A stretch of 64,000 bases of DNA from Hyphococcus sp. (lineage in GTDB: Bacteria; Pseudomonadota; Alphaproteobacteria; Caulobacterales; Parvularculaceae), in the NCBI GenBank assembly GCA_028281665.1, contig JANQJK010000028.1, positions 42,193 to 106,192 on the forward strand, given 5' to 3'. This document shows, one piece after another, positions 41,669 to 50,549 of the stretch (position 1 is its first letter; each line of letters starts with the position of its first letter). The translations under genes and the position numbers were made by a program. The notes under the pieces were generated by a model. It worked only from the letters and a program-made list of their open reading frames with translations, ran no database searches and was not told the DNA's origin.

Positions 41669-44479
41669 TTGGAAGCCTTTACAAAAAACCATACGTCTCT
41701 GCGCAGTCGCCTGACGACACTCGTGATCGTCGCGATTTTTGGCGCGGTCACCATTGTTACGATTTCGTCTGTATGGCGTGAAATCATACAGTATCGAGAG
41801 GGCAAGTTTGCGGAGTTGAATGCAACCGCCAACGTCTTTGCGTCCGCCATCGGCAATCACGTCGCGCAAGGAAACAGGCAGGAAACACTGAACTCGCTTC
41901 GCGGCATCGCCCGAATTCCCTCTACGGAGCACATAAAAGTCGAGGATTCTACCGGCGCCCTGTTCGCAGAACTCGGCGGCGCCGTAATTGTCAGCGACGA
42001 CCCAGACCAGCAGAGGGCGCTGGGCGCAATAACCGCCGCATTCGGCGACAGATATGAAATTGTTCAGGCGCCTATCCTGGACGGCGGCGAGCAAGTTGGA
42101 ATGCTCACAATTCACGCGGATACCGGAACTCTTTATCATCGTATCGGCACGATGATTTATGACGCTCTCGTAGCAGCCATATTTGCCGCAGGCATCGGAT
42201 TGCTGATTGCATTGAAGATGCAGCGCTCAATCACTGACCCCATTTTGAACCTGTCTGGCGTCATGGGGCGCGTGCGCGAAACCGGCAACTTCTCCATGCG
42301 AGCCCGCGCCCCGGATACCAACGACGAAACCGGTCAACTCGTCCTGGCCTTCAATGATATGCTCGACCAACTGCAGGAGCGAGACGACCGGCTGCAGGCG
42401 CATCAACGCGACCTGAAAAAGATTGTTCACCGACGAACAAGAGAGCTGCAGGGGGCAAAGGAAACTGCCGAGGCGGCCAACATTGCGAAGTCAGAATTCC
42501 TCGCGACTATGAGCCATGAGATTCGCACGCCAATGAACGGGATGATGGTGATGGCGGAGCTTCTCAGCAAAACCCATCTGCCACCACGCCAAAAACGATA
42601 TGCAGACGTTATCGCTAAGTCCGGCAGAAGCCTTCTCGCCATCATTAATGACATACTGGACTTCTCGAAAATCGAGGCAGGACGGCTGGATCTCGAAGAG
42701 ATTCCCGTTCGCCCGGCGGAGATCATTGATGACATTGTGAGCTTGTTCTGGGAGCGCGCTGCATCGCGGGGCCTTGATCTCGCAGCTTACGTAGCTCCCG
42801 ATGTGCCTGATGAGATCGAAGGCGATCCCGTGCGGATAAGTCAGGTCATATCGAACCTCGTCAATAACGCTCTGAAATTCACTGAACACGGGCACGTCAT
42901 TGTCAGCGTCGCCCAAAAGGCAACGCGAGATGGCGGGTGCATCATCGAGTTTAGCGTCGCCGATACCGGCGTGGGCATATCGAATGAAAAGCAGGCGACA
43001 ATCTTCGAGGCGTTCTCCCAGGCCGACCAAACGACGACCCGACGGTTTGGCGGGACCGGTCTCGGGCTGGCAATCAGCCGACGCCTTGTCGAAGCGATGA
43101 AGGGCGAAATCAGCGTTTCAAGTCGTGAGTCCAAAGGCTCCCGGTTTAAGTTTTCATTTCCGACGCGAGTCCTGAAACCGGCGTTCAAACCAAGAGAGAC
43201 TCAACACGAGAAAAAGGCGATTATCGCAATCGAGGGCACCGCAACGCCGCGAATGTTGGCGAAGTACCTGTCCGAAACAGGAATATCACCGCTGATTGTA
43301 AACAAACAAAGCGAAATCGGGCCGCAAATTGTCTATGCGGACGTTATCTTTGCGACGCCGGAGTTTCTTGATTCGATGCGAAGCGCCGTGAAGGGCGATC
43401 CAAATCAATGGGTGCCGGCGCGAATATGCATAAGTGAACTTGGCGACGCAGCGCCCGACCGCCTCCTGGAAACCGGCGTTGCGGAAGACTTATTGATTGC
43501 ACCGCTTTCGCGCCGCGACGTAATGGAACAGATTGGCCGCATCCTGGACGGAAAACTTCGCGGCAAAGCGGCGTTGGCGTATGTCGGCAAGCCGACCGAC
43601 GATAGCGTAAGTTTTGACGGGCAGCGCATTCTGGCGGCGGACGACAGCGTCGTGAATCGAGAGGTCGTTCGAGAGGCCCTTGAGCGGCTTAACCTGGCGC
43701 CAACGCTTGTTGCGAACGGGAAAGAGGCTGTTAAAGCTGCGTATAATGACAAATACGATCTGATCTTGATGGATTGTTCGATGCCGGAAATGGACGGTTT
43801 CGAGGCTACGCGCGCGATCCGGCATATAGAAAGGAAGCTCGGGCAGAACGAGACGCCGGTCGTCGCCCTCACAGCGCATGTCGCCGGTGATGATGACTCT
43901 TGGCGCAAAGCGGGAATGACCGATTATCTCACGAAGCCATTCACTATAGATTCACTCGTGCGCGTGCTGAGCCAACACCTCGAGTTTGCGACCCCATCGA
44001 AGCTGACTGACGATCTGTCCGGCGACACAAAACCGCGAAATGAGGTCGTCCGGAGAACCAAGAGCCCCGACGCGCCCGCAACGCAAGATTTAAGCCTCGA
44101 CTCCGATAAGGCGGACGTAATCGACGTCAACGTGCTGGCGCAACTTGCAAAAATGCAAACCGGCTCCTCCAATCTGCCTGTGAAGGCGCTGAATTTATTT
44201 CAGGAACACTCAAAGACGACAATGGCGCGCCTTCTTGAATGCTCGAAGGGACATCGTCCCGAAGACTTGGCCAAAGCAGCCCACGCGTTGAAGTCGACAA
44301 GCGTGAATGTCGGCGCCGTTCAGCTCGGGGCGATCTGTACGGAAATCGAAACGCGGGCGAAAGCCGGTACGTCCGTAAGCGACTTAACTCATCTCATTGA
44401 CAGAGCCGTCCTGGCGTTTGAGGAGACTGAAAAAGCGCTGCCCGGCCTGATCGCTCATTTCCAACAGAGCGCAGCATAA
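41669..44479 (+). CDS. BarA-like hybrid sensor kinase (TM-HAMP-HK-REC-HPt)
   Basis: A 936-residue tripartite sensor kinase. One TM at about 11-32, a periplasmic sensor of about 140 residues, a second TM at about 170-190, HAMP (about 192-245), coiled coil, HisKA with [12 protein letters not shown] (His about 284), HATPase ([18 protein letters not shown]), a receiver with [17 protein letters not shown] (about 690-707) and an HPt with [13 protein letters not shown] (His about 873). The TTG start at 41669 follows an in-frame stop. It diverges from the REC-kinase gene with 174 bases between. The layout resembles BarA/TorS type phosphorelays; its signal is unknown. Confidence 0.93.
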   Translation: MEAFTKNHTSLRSRLTTLVIVAIFGAVTIVTISSVWREIIQYREGKFAELNATANVFASAIGNHVAQGNRQETLNSLRGIARIPSTEHIKVEDSTGALFAELGGAVIVSDDPDQQRALGAITAAFGDRYEIVQAPILDGGEQVGMLTIHADTGTLYHRIGTMIYDALVAAIFAAGIGLLIALKMQRSITDPILNLSGVMGRVRETGNFSMRARAPDTNDETGQLVLAFNDMLDQLQERDDRLQAHQRDLKKIVHRRTRELQGAKETAEAANIAKSEFLATMSHEIRTPMNGMMVMAELLSKTHLPPRQKRYADVIAKSGRSLLAIINDILDFSKIEAGRLDLEEIPVRPAEIIDDIVSLFWERAASRGLDLAAYVAPDVPDEIEGDPVRISQVISNLVNNALKFTEHGHVIVSVAQKATRDGGCIIEFSVADTGVGISNEKQATIFEAFSQADQTTTRRFGGTGLGLAISRRLVEAMKGEISVSSRESKGSRFKFSFPTRVLKPAFKPRETQHEKKAIIAIEGTATPRMLAKYLSETGISPLIVNKQSEIGPQIVYADVIFATPEFLDSMRSAVKGDPNQWVPARICISELGDAAPDRLLETGVAEDLLIAPLSRRDVMEQIGRILDGKLRGKAALAYVGKPTDDSVSFDGQRILAADDSVVNREVVREALERLNLAPTLVANGKEAVKAAYNDKYDLILMDCSMPEMDGFEATRAIRHIERKLGQNETPVVALTAHVAGDDDSWRKAGMTDYLTKPFTIDSLVRVLSQHLEFATPSKLTDDLSGDTKPRNEVVRRTKSPDAPATQDLSLDSDKADVIDVNVLAQLAKMQTGSSNLPVKALNLFQEHSKTTMARLLECSKGHRPEDLAKAAHALKSTSVNVGAVQLGAICTEIETRAKAGTSVSDLTHLIDRAVLAFEETEKALPGLIAHFQQSAA

Positions 44480-44497
44480 CCGCAAGCGGGCCCGATA

Positions 44498-45160
44498 TTA
44501 GTGAAACTGAATAGACACGCGCACGCACCCAATAATTTCAACGTCGTTGTCTATATCAATCGTATCAAACGTCGCGCGCGATGGCGAAGCCTCAAGACGC
44601 GACGGGTTTCGCCGAATGCGGCGCACGATTGGTTTTCCGCCAACCGCTGAGAGGCAGTAGTTCCCGTCCGCCGGCCACTTGTCGCCATAATCGATAACGA
44701 CGAGGGAGCCCTTGGGAAAGGCCAGATCTACTGCCGCATCATCCAGAAAGAGCGCAAACAAGAGTGACGCGCTCGCCGAGACGGAGATGTAGTCTTCCGC
44801 CATTTGATGGGGGTCCGCATTCGGATCGGCCGCGAACATCGCCGCGGAATCAAAGCTGATGACCGGCACATGGCGAAGGGGCCGCCGCAGATACGCCGCA
44901 GCCGCTTGCGAATCGACCTCGGAACGGGATCGGGCGCCCGCTGTAAGCCACTCGTGAGAAATCGACAGGGCGTCGGCAAGTTTGGCCATCACGACGCGCC
45001 TCGGATCGTGAACACCACTTTCCCAGGTTGCAATAGCGGGTTGGCTCACGCCGATACGCTCGGCCAGATCTGCCTGGCTGAGGCCCGCGGCCTTTCGCGC
45101 CTGACGCACGCGCTCGCCAATCGAGCCCGTATTCTCAATTTCCGACCGCCTATTCATCAT
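44498..45160 (-). CDS. XRE-type repressor with S24/LexA-fold C-terminus, apparently non-cleaving
   Basis: A 220-residue regulator. An N-terminal Cro/C1 HTH (about 15-70: RVRQARKAAGLSQADLAERI, then SQPAIATWESG) is followed by a C-terminal S24/LexA-like fold (about 90-218). The self-cleavage Ser motif, usually GDSM, reads DDAA here (LFALFLDDAAVDLAF), and the later Lys of the (V)KR motif reads IVRRI. Both catalytic residues appear replaced, so cleavage-based derepression is unlikely and the fold may only dimerise. A 19-bp dyad right before its start (45165-45183) and a matching site before the divergent gene suggest autoregulation. Confidence 0.87.
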   Translation of the reverse strand: MMNRRSEIENTGSIGERVRQARKAAGLSQADLAERIGVSQPAIATWESGVHDPRRVVMAKLADALSISHEWLTAGARSRSEVDSQAAAAYLRRPLRHVPVISFDSAAMFAADPNADPHQMAEDYISVSASASLLFALFLDDAAVDLAFPKGSLVVIDYGDKWPADGNYCLSAVGGKPIVRRIRRNPSRLEASPSRATFDTIDIDNDVEIIGCVRVSIQFH

Positions 45161-45164
45161 GGAC

Positions 45165-45183
45165 CAGAATATTAGTTATTCTG
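45165..45183. promoter_or_regulatory. Dyad CAGAATA-N5-TATTCTG at repressor start (operator 1)
   Basis: Perfect 7-bp arms with a five-base spacer, starting four bases upstream of the repressor's start codon. The arms match the site at 45300-45318, giving a repeated operator. Binding by the neighbouring repressor is inference. Confidence 0.72.
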
Positions 45184-45299
45184 ATAAAAGCAACACTGGG
45201 CCGGCTGGCACAAGGCGCAGCCCCACCGTTTTCCTGTATTTTTTTGTCGATTTGGTAAACTACAGCGTGCATTTGTTTACGTGACCCGGTTGATTAAAT

Positions 45300-45318
45300 C
45301 AGATTTTCTTATATTCTG
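45300..45318. promoter_or_regulatory. Imperfect dyad CAGATTT-N5-TATTCTG (operator 2)
   Basis: Same 7-5-7 geometry as operator 1, with the right arm TATTCTG identical and the left arm CAGATTT matching at four of seven bases. It lies 39 bases upstream of the 66-residue gene, where a repressor would block its promoter. Confidence 0.6.
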
Positions 45319-45356
45319 CGACCAGAACCCGACAAAGTCTGTGAGATGGAGTTTGT

Positions 45357-45557
45357 ATGGCTGATCTTTGCAACCGCGACGGCGCAGACCGGCTGGCGGC
45401 GAAAATCCAGGAATTCTGGCGAAAACGAGGATTCGACGTCGTTGTCGAAATGCGCGACGAAGGATTTGTTTCAACGATGCGCTCATCGCGAACCGATGTT
45501 CGCTCAGACATGATAAATGGCATGCCCACCCGGCAGCTGGTCGCCGAGGCGGGATAA
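45357..45557 (+). CDS. 66-residue protein sharing the satellite protein's N-terminal domain
   Basis: Small protein MADLCNRDGADRLAAKIQEF followed by WRKRGFDVVVEMRDEG and RSDMINGMPTRQL. It aligns over its full length with the N-terminal domain of the satellite zinc-ribbon protein at 11461-11796: A-(N/D)-RLA-x2-IQ-x-FW-x3-G-x2-V-V then SD-(L/M)-(V/I)-NG-(L/M)-P. It lacks the zinc ribbon. ATG 45357 follows GATGGAG. It is transcribed away from the inactive-LexA-fold repressor, with a matching operator in between. Related small proteins are, as far as I recall, common but unnamed in Caulobacterales-like genomes. Confidence 0.75.
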   Translation: MADLCNRDGADRLAAKIQEFWRKRGFDVVVEMRDEGFVSTMRSSRTDVRSDMINGMPTRQLVAEAG

Positions 45558-45816
45558 GCCCGGCAGCGCTCAAAGCGCTGCAGAGCGCAGAGGTCAACAC
45601 GGACCAGCGCGCGGTTTTTTTGGTGGGATTACCCCAAGGTATTTTTGCGGGCCCGTGTCGCGCTGGCCATATGATCGTTGGTGCGCACATCACCCCCAAT
45701 AATCTGACATTATGATGAGATCTTGATTCGGTTTCATCGAATCGCCGCATCACGTAGGCATAGACATCAGCGCGTTTTGGTCGGGCGACGGTATTTGAGA
45801 ATTGAGGGGTAACCGC

Positions 45817-47169
45817 ATGAGCGGAATTGCGGTTTCAACGATAATCCTGGCGGCAGGTTTCGGCACACGCATGAAATCGTCGCGCGCAAAGGTTCTGCAT
45901 GAAATCGGCGGTCGCGCAATGCTCGGTCACGTCCTGGACGCAGCCGCCGCCCTCACCCCCCATTCAACATCGATCGTAATAGGCGACCACGCGCCGGAAA
46001 CCGGCGACTATGCTGCGTCAATCACCCACGGGATAAACATATTCGTGCAGGCGCCGCCACGCGGGACGGGCGACGCCGTCAAACAGGCGCTCCCGGCTAT
46101 TGACGGTTTCGAGGGCGCAGTATTGGTTCTGTTCGCGGATACGCCGCTCATCACGCCAGATACGCTGAAGGCTCTTGTCGCGAAAATCGAACAGGGCGCA
46201 ACCGTTGCGGTCCTTGGTTTTGAACCGCTCGGCGCCGGGCAGTATGGCAGACTTAAGACCGACGCCACCGGCAATCTGGAAGCAATCGTGGAAGCGGCGG
46301 ACGCAACGGATGAAGAACGCGAAATCTCTTTGTGCAATTCCGGTGTCATGGCGCTCAACGCCACATTTCTGAAAGAAAGAATCGGCGATGTTGGAAATGA
46401 GAATGCGAAAGGCGAGTACTACCTGACCGATCTGGTCGCGATTGCTCGCCGCGCCGGTCAGCGCTGCGCGATCTCGGCTGCCGACGCCGACGAAGTGATG
46501 GGCGTAAATTCAAGAGGCGAGCTTGCGGCCGCGGAAAGACTGTTTCAGCAGCGGATGCGCAGCGAGGCGATGGTCAATGGCGCCACGCTACTGGACCCCG
46601 ATACGGTCTACTTCTCCTACGACACAAAACTCGGACAAGACGTCACGGTCGGCCAGCATGTCGTCTTTGGCGTTGGCGTCGAAATCGCCGACAACGTCAC
46701 TATCAAGCCATACACCCACTTGGAAGGCGCAACGATATCGTCACACGCATCGGTCGGCCCCTTTGCGAGACTAAGGCCCGGCGCCGATATTCGCGCAGGC
46801 GCGCACGTCGGCAACTTCGTCGAAGTCAAGAAAGCGCAAATCGGCGAGAACGCTAAAGTCAGCCATCTTTCCTATATCGGCGATGCGGAAATTGGCGCCG
46901 CCGCCAATATCGGCGCCGGCACAATTACGTGCAACTACGATGGCTACAGCAAACACAAAACTATCATCGGGGAACGGGCGTTTATCGGGTCGAATTCAGC
47001 GCTGGTGGCGCCGGTCAGTATCGGCGACGAAGCATATGTCGGCTCCGGATCGGTCATCACGAAGGACGTTCAACCCGGCGACCTCGCCGTCGCCCGAGGC
47101 CGGCAAGCGGCCATAAAGGGGTGGGCGTCCAGGTTTCGCGCCGCACACGCCGCAAAGAGAACAGAATGA
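45817..47169 (+). CDS. glmU: Bifunctional UDP-GlcNAc pyrophosphorylase / GlcN-1-P acetyltransferase
   Basis: A 450-residue GlmU, which acetylates glucosamine-1-phosphate and then makes UDP-N-acetylglucosamine for peptidoglycan and LPS. The N-terminal uridyltransferase has LAAGFGTRMKSSRAKVLH (about 11-28), QAPPRGTGDAV and LFADTPL. The C-terminal left-handed beta-helix (about 250-440) has GPFARLRPGADI, HVGNFVEVK, GDAEIG, NIGAGTITCNYDG and SNSALVAP. ATG 45817 follows GAGGGG. Its stop overlaps rpiA by four bases (ATGA), so the two are coupled. Full length, no missing motifs. Confidence 0.97.
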   Translation: MSGIAVSTIILAAGFGTRMKSSRAKVLHEIGGRAMLGHVLDAAAALTPHSTSIVIGDHAPETGDYAASITHGINIFVQAPPRGTGDAVKQALPAIDGFEGAVLVLFADTPLITPDTLKALVAKIEQGATVAVLGFEPLGAGQYGRLKTDATGNLEAIVEAADATDEEREISLCNSGVMALNATFLKERIGDVGNENAKGEYYLTDLVAIARRAGQRCAISAADADEVMGVNSRGELAAAERLFQQRMRSEAMVNGATLLDPDTVYFSYDTKLGQDVTVGQHVVFGVGVEIADNVTIKPYTHLEGATISSHASVGPFARLRPGADIRAGAHVGNFVEVKKAQIGENAKVSHLSYIGDAEIGAAANIGAGTITCNYDGYSKHKTIIGERAFIGSNSALVAPVSIGDEAYVGSGSVITKDVQPGDLAVARGRQAAIKGWASRFRAAHAAKRTE

Positions 47170-47867
47170 ACAACTTACCAGACGCCGGCAAAAAAAGCGC
47201 CGCACAAGAGGCGGCGAGACTTGTTGAAGACGGGATGACTCTCGGCATCGGCACCGGATCGACTGCGCGGCACTTCATAGACGAGCTCACAAAAAAAATT
47301 GCCGCCGGCTTCTCGCTTTATGGCGTTCCGACTTCCGACGAGACAGAAGCACTTGCAAATGCCGCCGGCGTCGAAATCATCGTTCCCGATGACGATACGA
47401 TTATTGATCTCGCCGTCGATGGCGCCGACGAGGTCGATCCGCGATTGAACCTTATCAAAGGCGGCGGCGGCGCCCTGCTCCGCGAAAAAATTGTCGCCAA
47501 CGCCGCCAAAAAATTTGTCGTGATCGCCGATGCCTCAAAGCGTGTCGCATCGCTCGGCGCGTTTCCTCTCCCGATCGAGATTGAGGCCTTTGCCCGGGCG
47601 CTGACGCTGCGTGACATTCGGGAAACAATCGACTCGCTGGGGTTTCGACCTCATCGATCTGCGTTGCGCGAGCGTAATGGGGAATTGTTCAAGTCCGACG
47701 GCGGTAATCTGATTGTCGATTACGCCATGGGCGCAATTGCGGACCCAGCCCCGCTGGAAGCCCGACTTCGGGAGATCCCCGGCGTTATTGAATGCGGCCT
47801 GTTTTGCGGCATGACCGACATAGTCATATTTGGCGACGGCGAGGAAACATCAATCCAGACCGCGTGA
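47166..47867 (+). CDS. rpiA: Ribose-5-phosphate isomerase A
   Basis: A 233-residue RpiA interconverting ribose-5-phosphate and ribulose-5-phosphate in the pentose phosphate pathway. Conserved blocks: LGIGTGSTARHFID (about 23-36), DLAVDGADEVDP (about 80-91), LIKGGGGALLREKIVA (about 95-110) and the late NLIVDYAMG and PGVIECGLF. ATG 47166 overlaps glmU in ATGA; a longer frame further upstream is the glmU shadow. The operon probably continues toward the unknown gene at 47961 and gor, with 93 bases before it. Confidence 0.96.
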   Translation: MNNLPDAGKKSAAQEAARLVEDGMTLGIGTGSTARHFIDELTKKIAAGFSLYGVPTSDETEALANAAGVEIIVPDDDTIIDLAVDGADEVDPRLNLIKGGGGALLREKIVANAAKKFVVIADASKRVASLGAFPLPIEIEAFARALTLRDIRETIDSLGFRPHRSALRERNGELFKSDGGNLIVDYAMGAIADPAPLEARLREIPGVIECGLFCGMTDIVIFGDGEETSIQTA

Positions 47868-47960
47868 TGTCGGAAAGTTGATACAATGCGCGCACGCCCG
47901 CTTTGCAACGGGCCCGCCGTCACGGTACCTTCATTCTCCGATAAATCAGGATCAGCAAAC

Positions 47961-48482
47961 ATGGCAGACGACGGCGGCCGCAGCCGGTTTGAAGAACTCC
48001 AGGCGGCCATAAAAAAATACGGCGCCGCGGCCTTCGAGAATCTTATTCGTTGTAAGGGCTTTGCGGATACCGTCGTACAAACCTTTCCGGAATATATCGG
48101 TTGCGACGCGGACTGCGTGAAGGCTGTACCGCCCACGGGACCTTTTGACCCACGGCAGAACTATGGCGATCAGGCCTTCTCATACGCGCATCGCCAGGTC
48201 ATCGCGCTTGAACCGATTCAGTTCGGCATCGCATTGACTGTAAAAAATTTCGAGGATTCCGGCTCGCTTTGGCTTCGAACCGCTATCGCCATCGAGATTA
48301 CCGGCGACACGTTCGACGTGTTTGTCGCCCAGCAACCGGTCATCCATGTTCCGTTTGACTATGACGACAGGCTACAACCGACACTTGAGGCGATTTATCA
48401 GGAATTCCTCCAGACATTTCGCGTTCAGGTCATGGCTTTCAACGACAAGCGGTTCGAAACTGGAATAGGGTTTATCCCGTAA
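47961..48482 (+). CDS. Unknown protein between rpiA and gor
   Basis: A 173-residue, apparently soluble protein with no recognised family. Three Cys lie in the first third (IRCKGF, IGCDADCVK), which might bind a metal or form a disulfide; a DYDDRLQPTLEAIYQEFLQTF helix and a final FETGIGFIP follow. ATG 47961 (MADDGGRSRFEE) is the sensible start. It is immediately upstream of gor (13 bases), suggesting cotranscription and a redox or oxidative-stress link; that is inference from position. Confidence 0.75.
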   Translation: MADDGGRSRFEELQAAIKKYGAAAFENLIRCKGFADTVVQTFPEYIGCDADCVKAVPPTGPFDPRQNYGDQAFSYAHRQVIALEPIQFGIALTVKNFEDSGSLWLRTAIAIEITGDTFDVFVAQQPVIHVPFDYDDRLQPTLEAIYQEFLQTFRVQVMAFNDKRFETGIGFIP

Positions 48483-48495
48483 TGAGGTCAAAATA

Positions 48496-49869
48496 GTGTC
48501 CGACTTTGATTATGATCTTTTTACCATTGGCGCAGGCTCAGGCGGCGTCAGGGCGTCGCGGCTGGCCGCGCAGTACGGCGCCAAGGTTGGCGTTGCCGAG
48601 GAATATCGCGTCGGCGGCACCTGCGTTATCCGCGGCTGCGTCCCCAAAAAGTTTCTCGTCTACGCCAGCGAGTTCGGGCACGCGTTTGACGACGCCAAAG
48701 GATATGGCTGGTCTGCAGAGAACATCTCATTCGACTGGATGAAACTGATCGAGAACAAAGACGATGAAATCGATCGGCTGAATGGCATCTATATCCGCAA
48801 TCTGAAAAACGCCGGCGCCGATATCTTCCAAAGCCGCGCCACCTTGAAAGACAAGCACACGGTTCACCTTCACGCCGAGAACCGGGACGTCACAGCGAAG
48901 ACAATTCTGATCGCCACCGGCGGCGCGCCGTGGATAGACGAATCCGTTCCCGGTCACGAACTTGGCGTTTCTTCAAACGAGGCCTTTCACCTCAAAAAAT
49001 TGCCGAAACATGTCGTCGTCGCCGGCGGCGGTTACATTGCAATTGAATTTGCCTGTATCTTCAAAGGCCTCGGGTGCGATGTCTGCCTGGTTTATCGCGG
49101 CGAAGACATACTCCGCTACTTTGACCGGGATATCTCCGTTCAGGTGCATTCGGAGCTGAAACGCCGGGGCATACGCGTTATTACCCAGTCCGTTTTTGAA
49201 AAGATCGAACAATGCGAAGGCGACCAGAAGCGGATCTACCTTTCAAACGGCGCCGAGGTGGATGCGGATCTGGTCTTCTGGGCCGTCGGACGGAAGCCGG
49301 CGACCGCCGGGCTTGGGCTTGAAGAATCCGGCGTCGAACTCAACAAAAATGGCGCTGTCGTCGTCGATGAATACTCGCGATCGTCCGTCGACAGTATATT
49401 TGCGGTCGGCGATGTGACGGACCGCGTAAACCTGACGCCGGTCGCAATTCGCGAGGGCGCGGCGTTTGCGGAATCAGAGTTCAATAACAACCCTTCGAAA
49501 GTGGATTACCGCTTCATACCGAAGGCCGTCTTTTCGCAGCCGCCTGTCGGCACGGTCGGGTATGCGGAGCACGAAGCGCGAAACGAATACAAGAACGTCG
49601 ATATCTACAAAACAAACTTCCGCCCAATGAAGAACATGCTGACCGGGTCAGAAGAGCGCGTGTTGATGAAACTTGTCGTAGACGCGCAGACCGACCGCGT
49701 CCTTGGCTGCCACATTGTCGGCCCGGATGCGCCGGAGATGATTCAATGCATTGCAATCGCGGTGAAAGCAGGCGTCAATAAAGCCGACTTCGATCAGACC
49801 GTGGCGCTGCACCCAACCGCGGCCGAGGAACTCGTCACCATGCGGGAGAAGTACAAGGCGCCGATTTAA
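48496..49869 (+). CDS. gor: Glutathione-disulfide reductase
   Basis: A 457-residue flavoprotein disulfide reductase that keeps glutathione reduced using NADPH. FAD motif GAGSGGVRASRLAA at about 12-25; redox-active disulfide CVIRGC (about 43-48) in the form typical of alphaproteobacterial Gor. The NADPH-binding fold has AGGGYIAIEFA (about 176-186), second FAD motif FAVGDVTD (about 300-307), and the C-terminal active-site His in ALHPTAAEE (about 437-445). Start GTG 48496 with a weak AGGTCA before. An unknown 173-residue protein precedes it closely. Confidence 0.95.
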   Translation: MSDFDYDLFTIGAGSGGVRASRLAAQYGAKVGVAEEYRVGGTCVIRGCVPKKFLVYASEFGHAFDDAKGYGWSAENISFDWMKLIENKDDEIDRLNGIYIRNLKNAGADIFQSRATLKDKHTVHLHAENRDVTAKTILIATGGAPWIDESVPGHELGVSSNEAFHLKKLPKHVVVAGGGYIAIEFACIFKGLGCDVCLVYRGEDILRYFDRDISVQVHSELKRRGIRVITQSVFEKIEQCEGDQKRIYLSNGAEVDADLVFWAVGRKPATAGLGLEESGVELNKNGAVVVDEYSRSSVDSIFAVGDVTDRVNLTPVAIREGAAFAESEFNNNPSKVDYRFIPKAVFSQPPVGTVGYAEHEARNEYKNVDIYKTNFRPMKNMLTGSEERVLMKLVVDAQTDRVLGCHIVGPDAPEMIQCIAIAVKAGVNKADFDQTVALHPTAAEELVTMREKYKAPI

Positions 49870-49879
49870 TCGGCAGGCC

Positions 49880-50386
49880 CTAGTTGCACTCACGCTTTAC
49901 GCGATCGAGCGCCGCCGTCACGCCGCGCAGGGACACGATGTAACTCGTCGCCGTGCCGCGCTTCGATACGGCGCTGACCCGCATATCGGCGCCGCGACGC
50001 ATCGCCCGCAGGAGGCGCTGTTCTTCGTCGCTTGATTCGATGAACGCTTCGTTCTCCGACGAATACATGTCCCACTTGTCCGATCCAATTCGGATATTGG
50101 GCTCCGGTTTCTCGTCAATGGCGTATCCCGTCATCAGGCTCGGCTGTTCGCTGGCGGCGCCGGATTTCCATGTCGCGACAAGAAAGAAAACATCGCCATG
50201 GTTGACGGATTTCGGCGATTTGTCGGAGGCCTCAGCGGCGGCGAAGCAGATCTTTTCACCGTCGATATCCCTGACGAACACGCTCCAGTCTTTGTAGGTC
50301 GCGACCGCCCGCGGCTCCTGCGCGAAACCGGCGCCCGTCGACAACACGGCAGATATTACGGCCGCAAGCGTTAAATTCCGGAACAT
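49880..50386 (-). CDS. Invasion-associated locus B (IalB)-like exported protein
   Basis: A 168-residue periplasmic protein. ATG 50386 (MFRNLTLAAVISAVLSTGAG) is favoured since AGGAG precedes it by nine bases. A signal peptide is cleaved near FAQ; the mature part begins with the IalB-like pattern ATYKDWSVFVRDIDGEKICF, followed by DVFFLVATWKSG. Cys pair (ICFAAA and the terminal REC) may form a disulfide. IalB-family proteins are widespread in alphaproteobacteria and poorly understood outside pathogens. It is convergent with gor and diverges from acnA. Confidence 0.82.
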   Translation of the reverse strand: MFRNLTLAAVISAVLSTGAGFAQEPRAVATYKDWSVFVRDIDGEKICFAAAEASDKSPKSVNHGDVFFLVATWKSGAASEQPSLMTGYAIDEKPEPNIRIGSDKWDMYSSENEAFIESSDEEQRLLRAMRRGADMRVSAVSKRGTATSYIVSLRGVTAALDRVKRECN

Positions 50387-50549
50387 CGGTCGCATTCTCC
50401 TATGACACGCCATCACACTGAAAAACGGCCCCATATCATAATTCGAATTATGTCGCGAGCATGACTGAGCGAAGAATTGCGCCACGCCCAACCTTGCGCC
50501 ATAAGGGCCCCGAAAATCCGATAGTTACCTACCTGAATGGAGACGCCGA

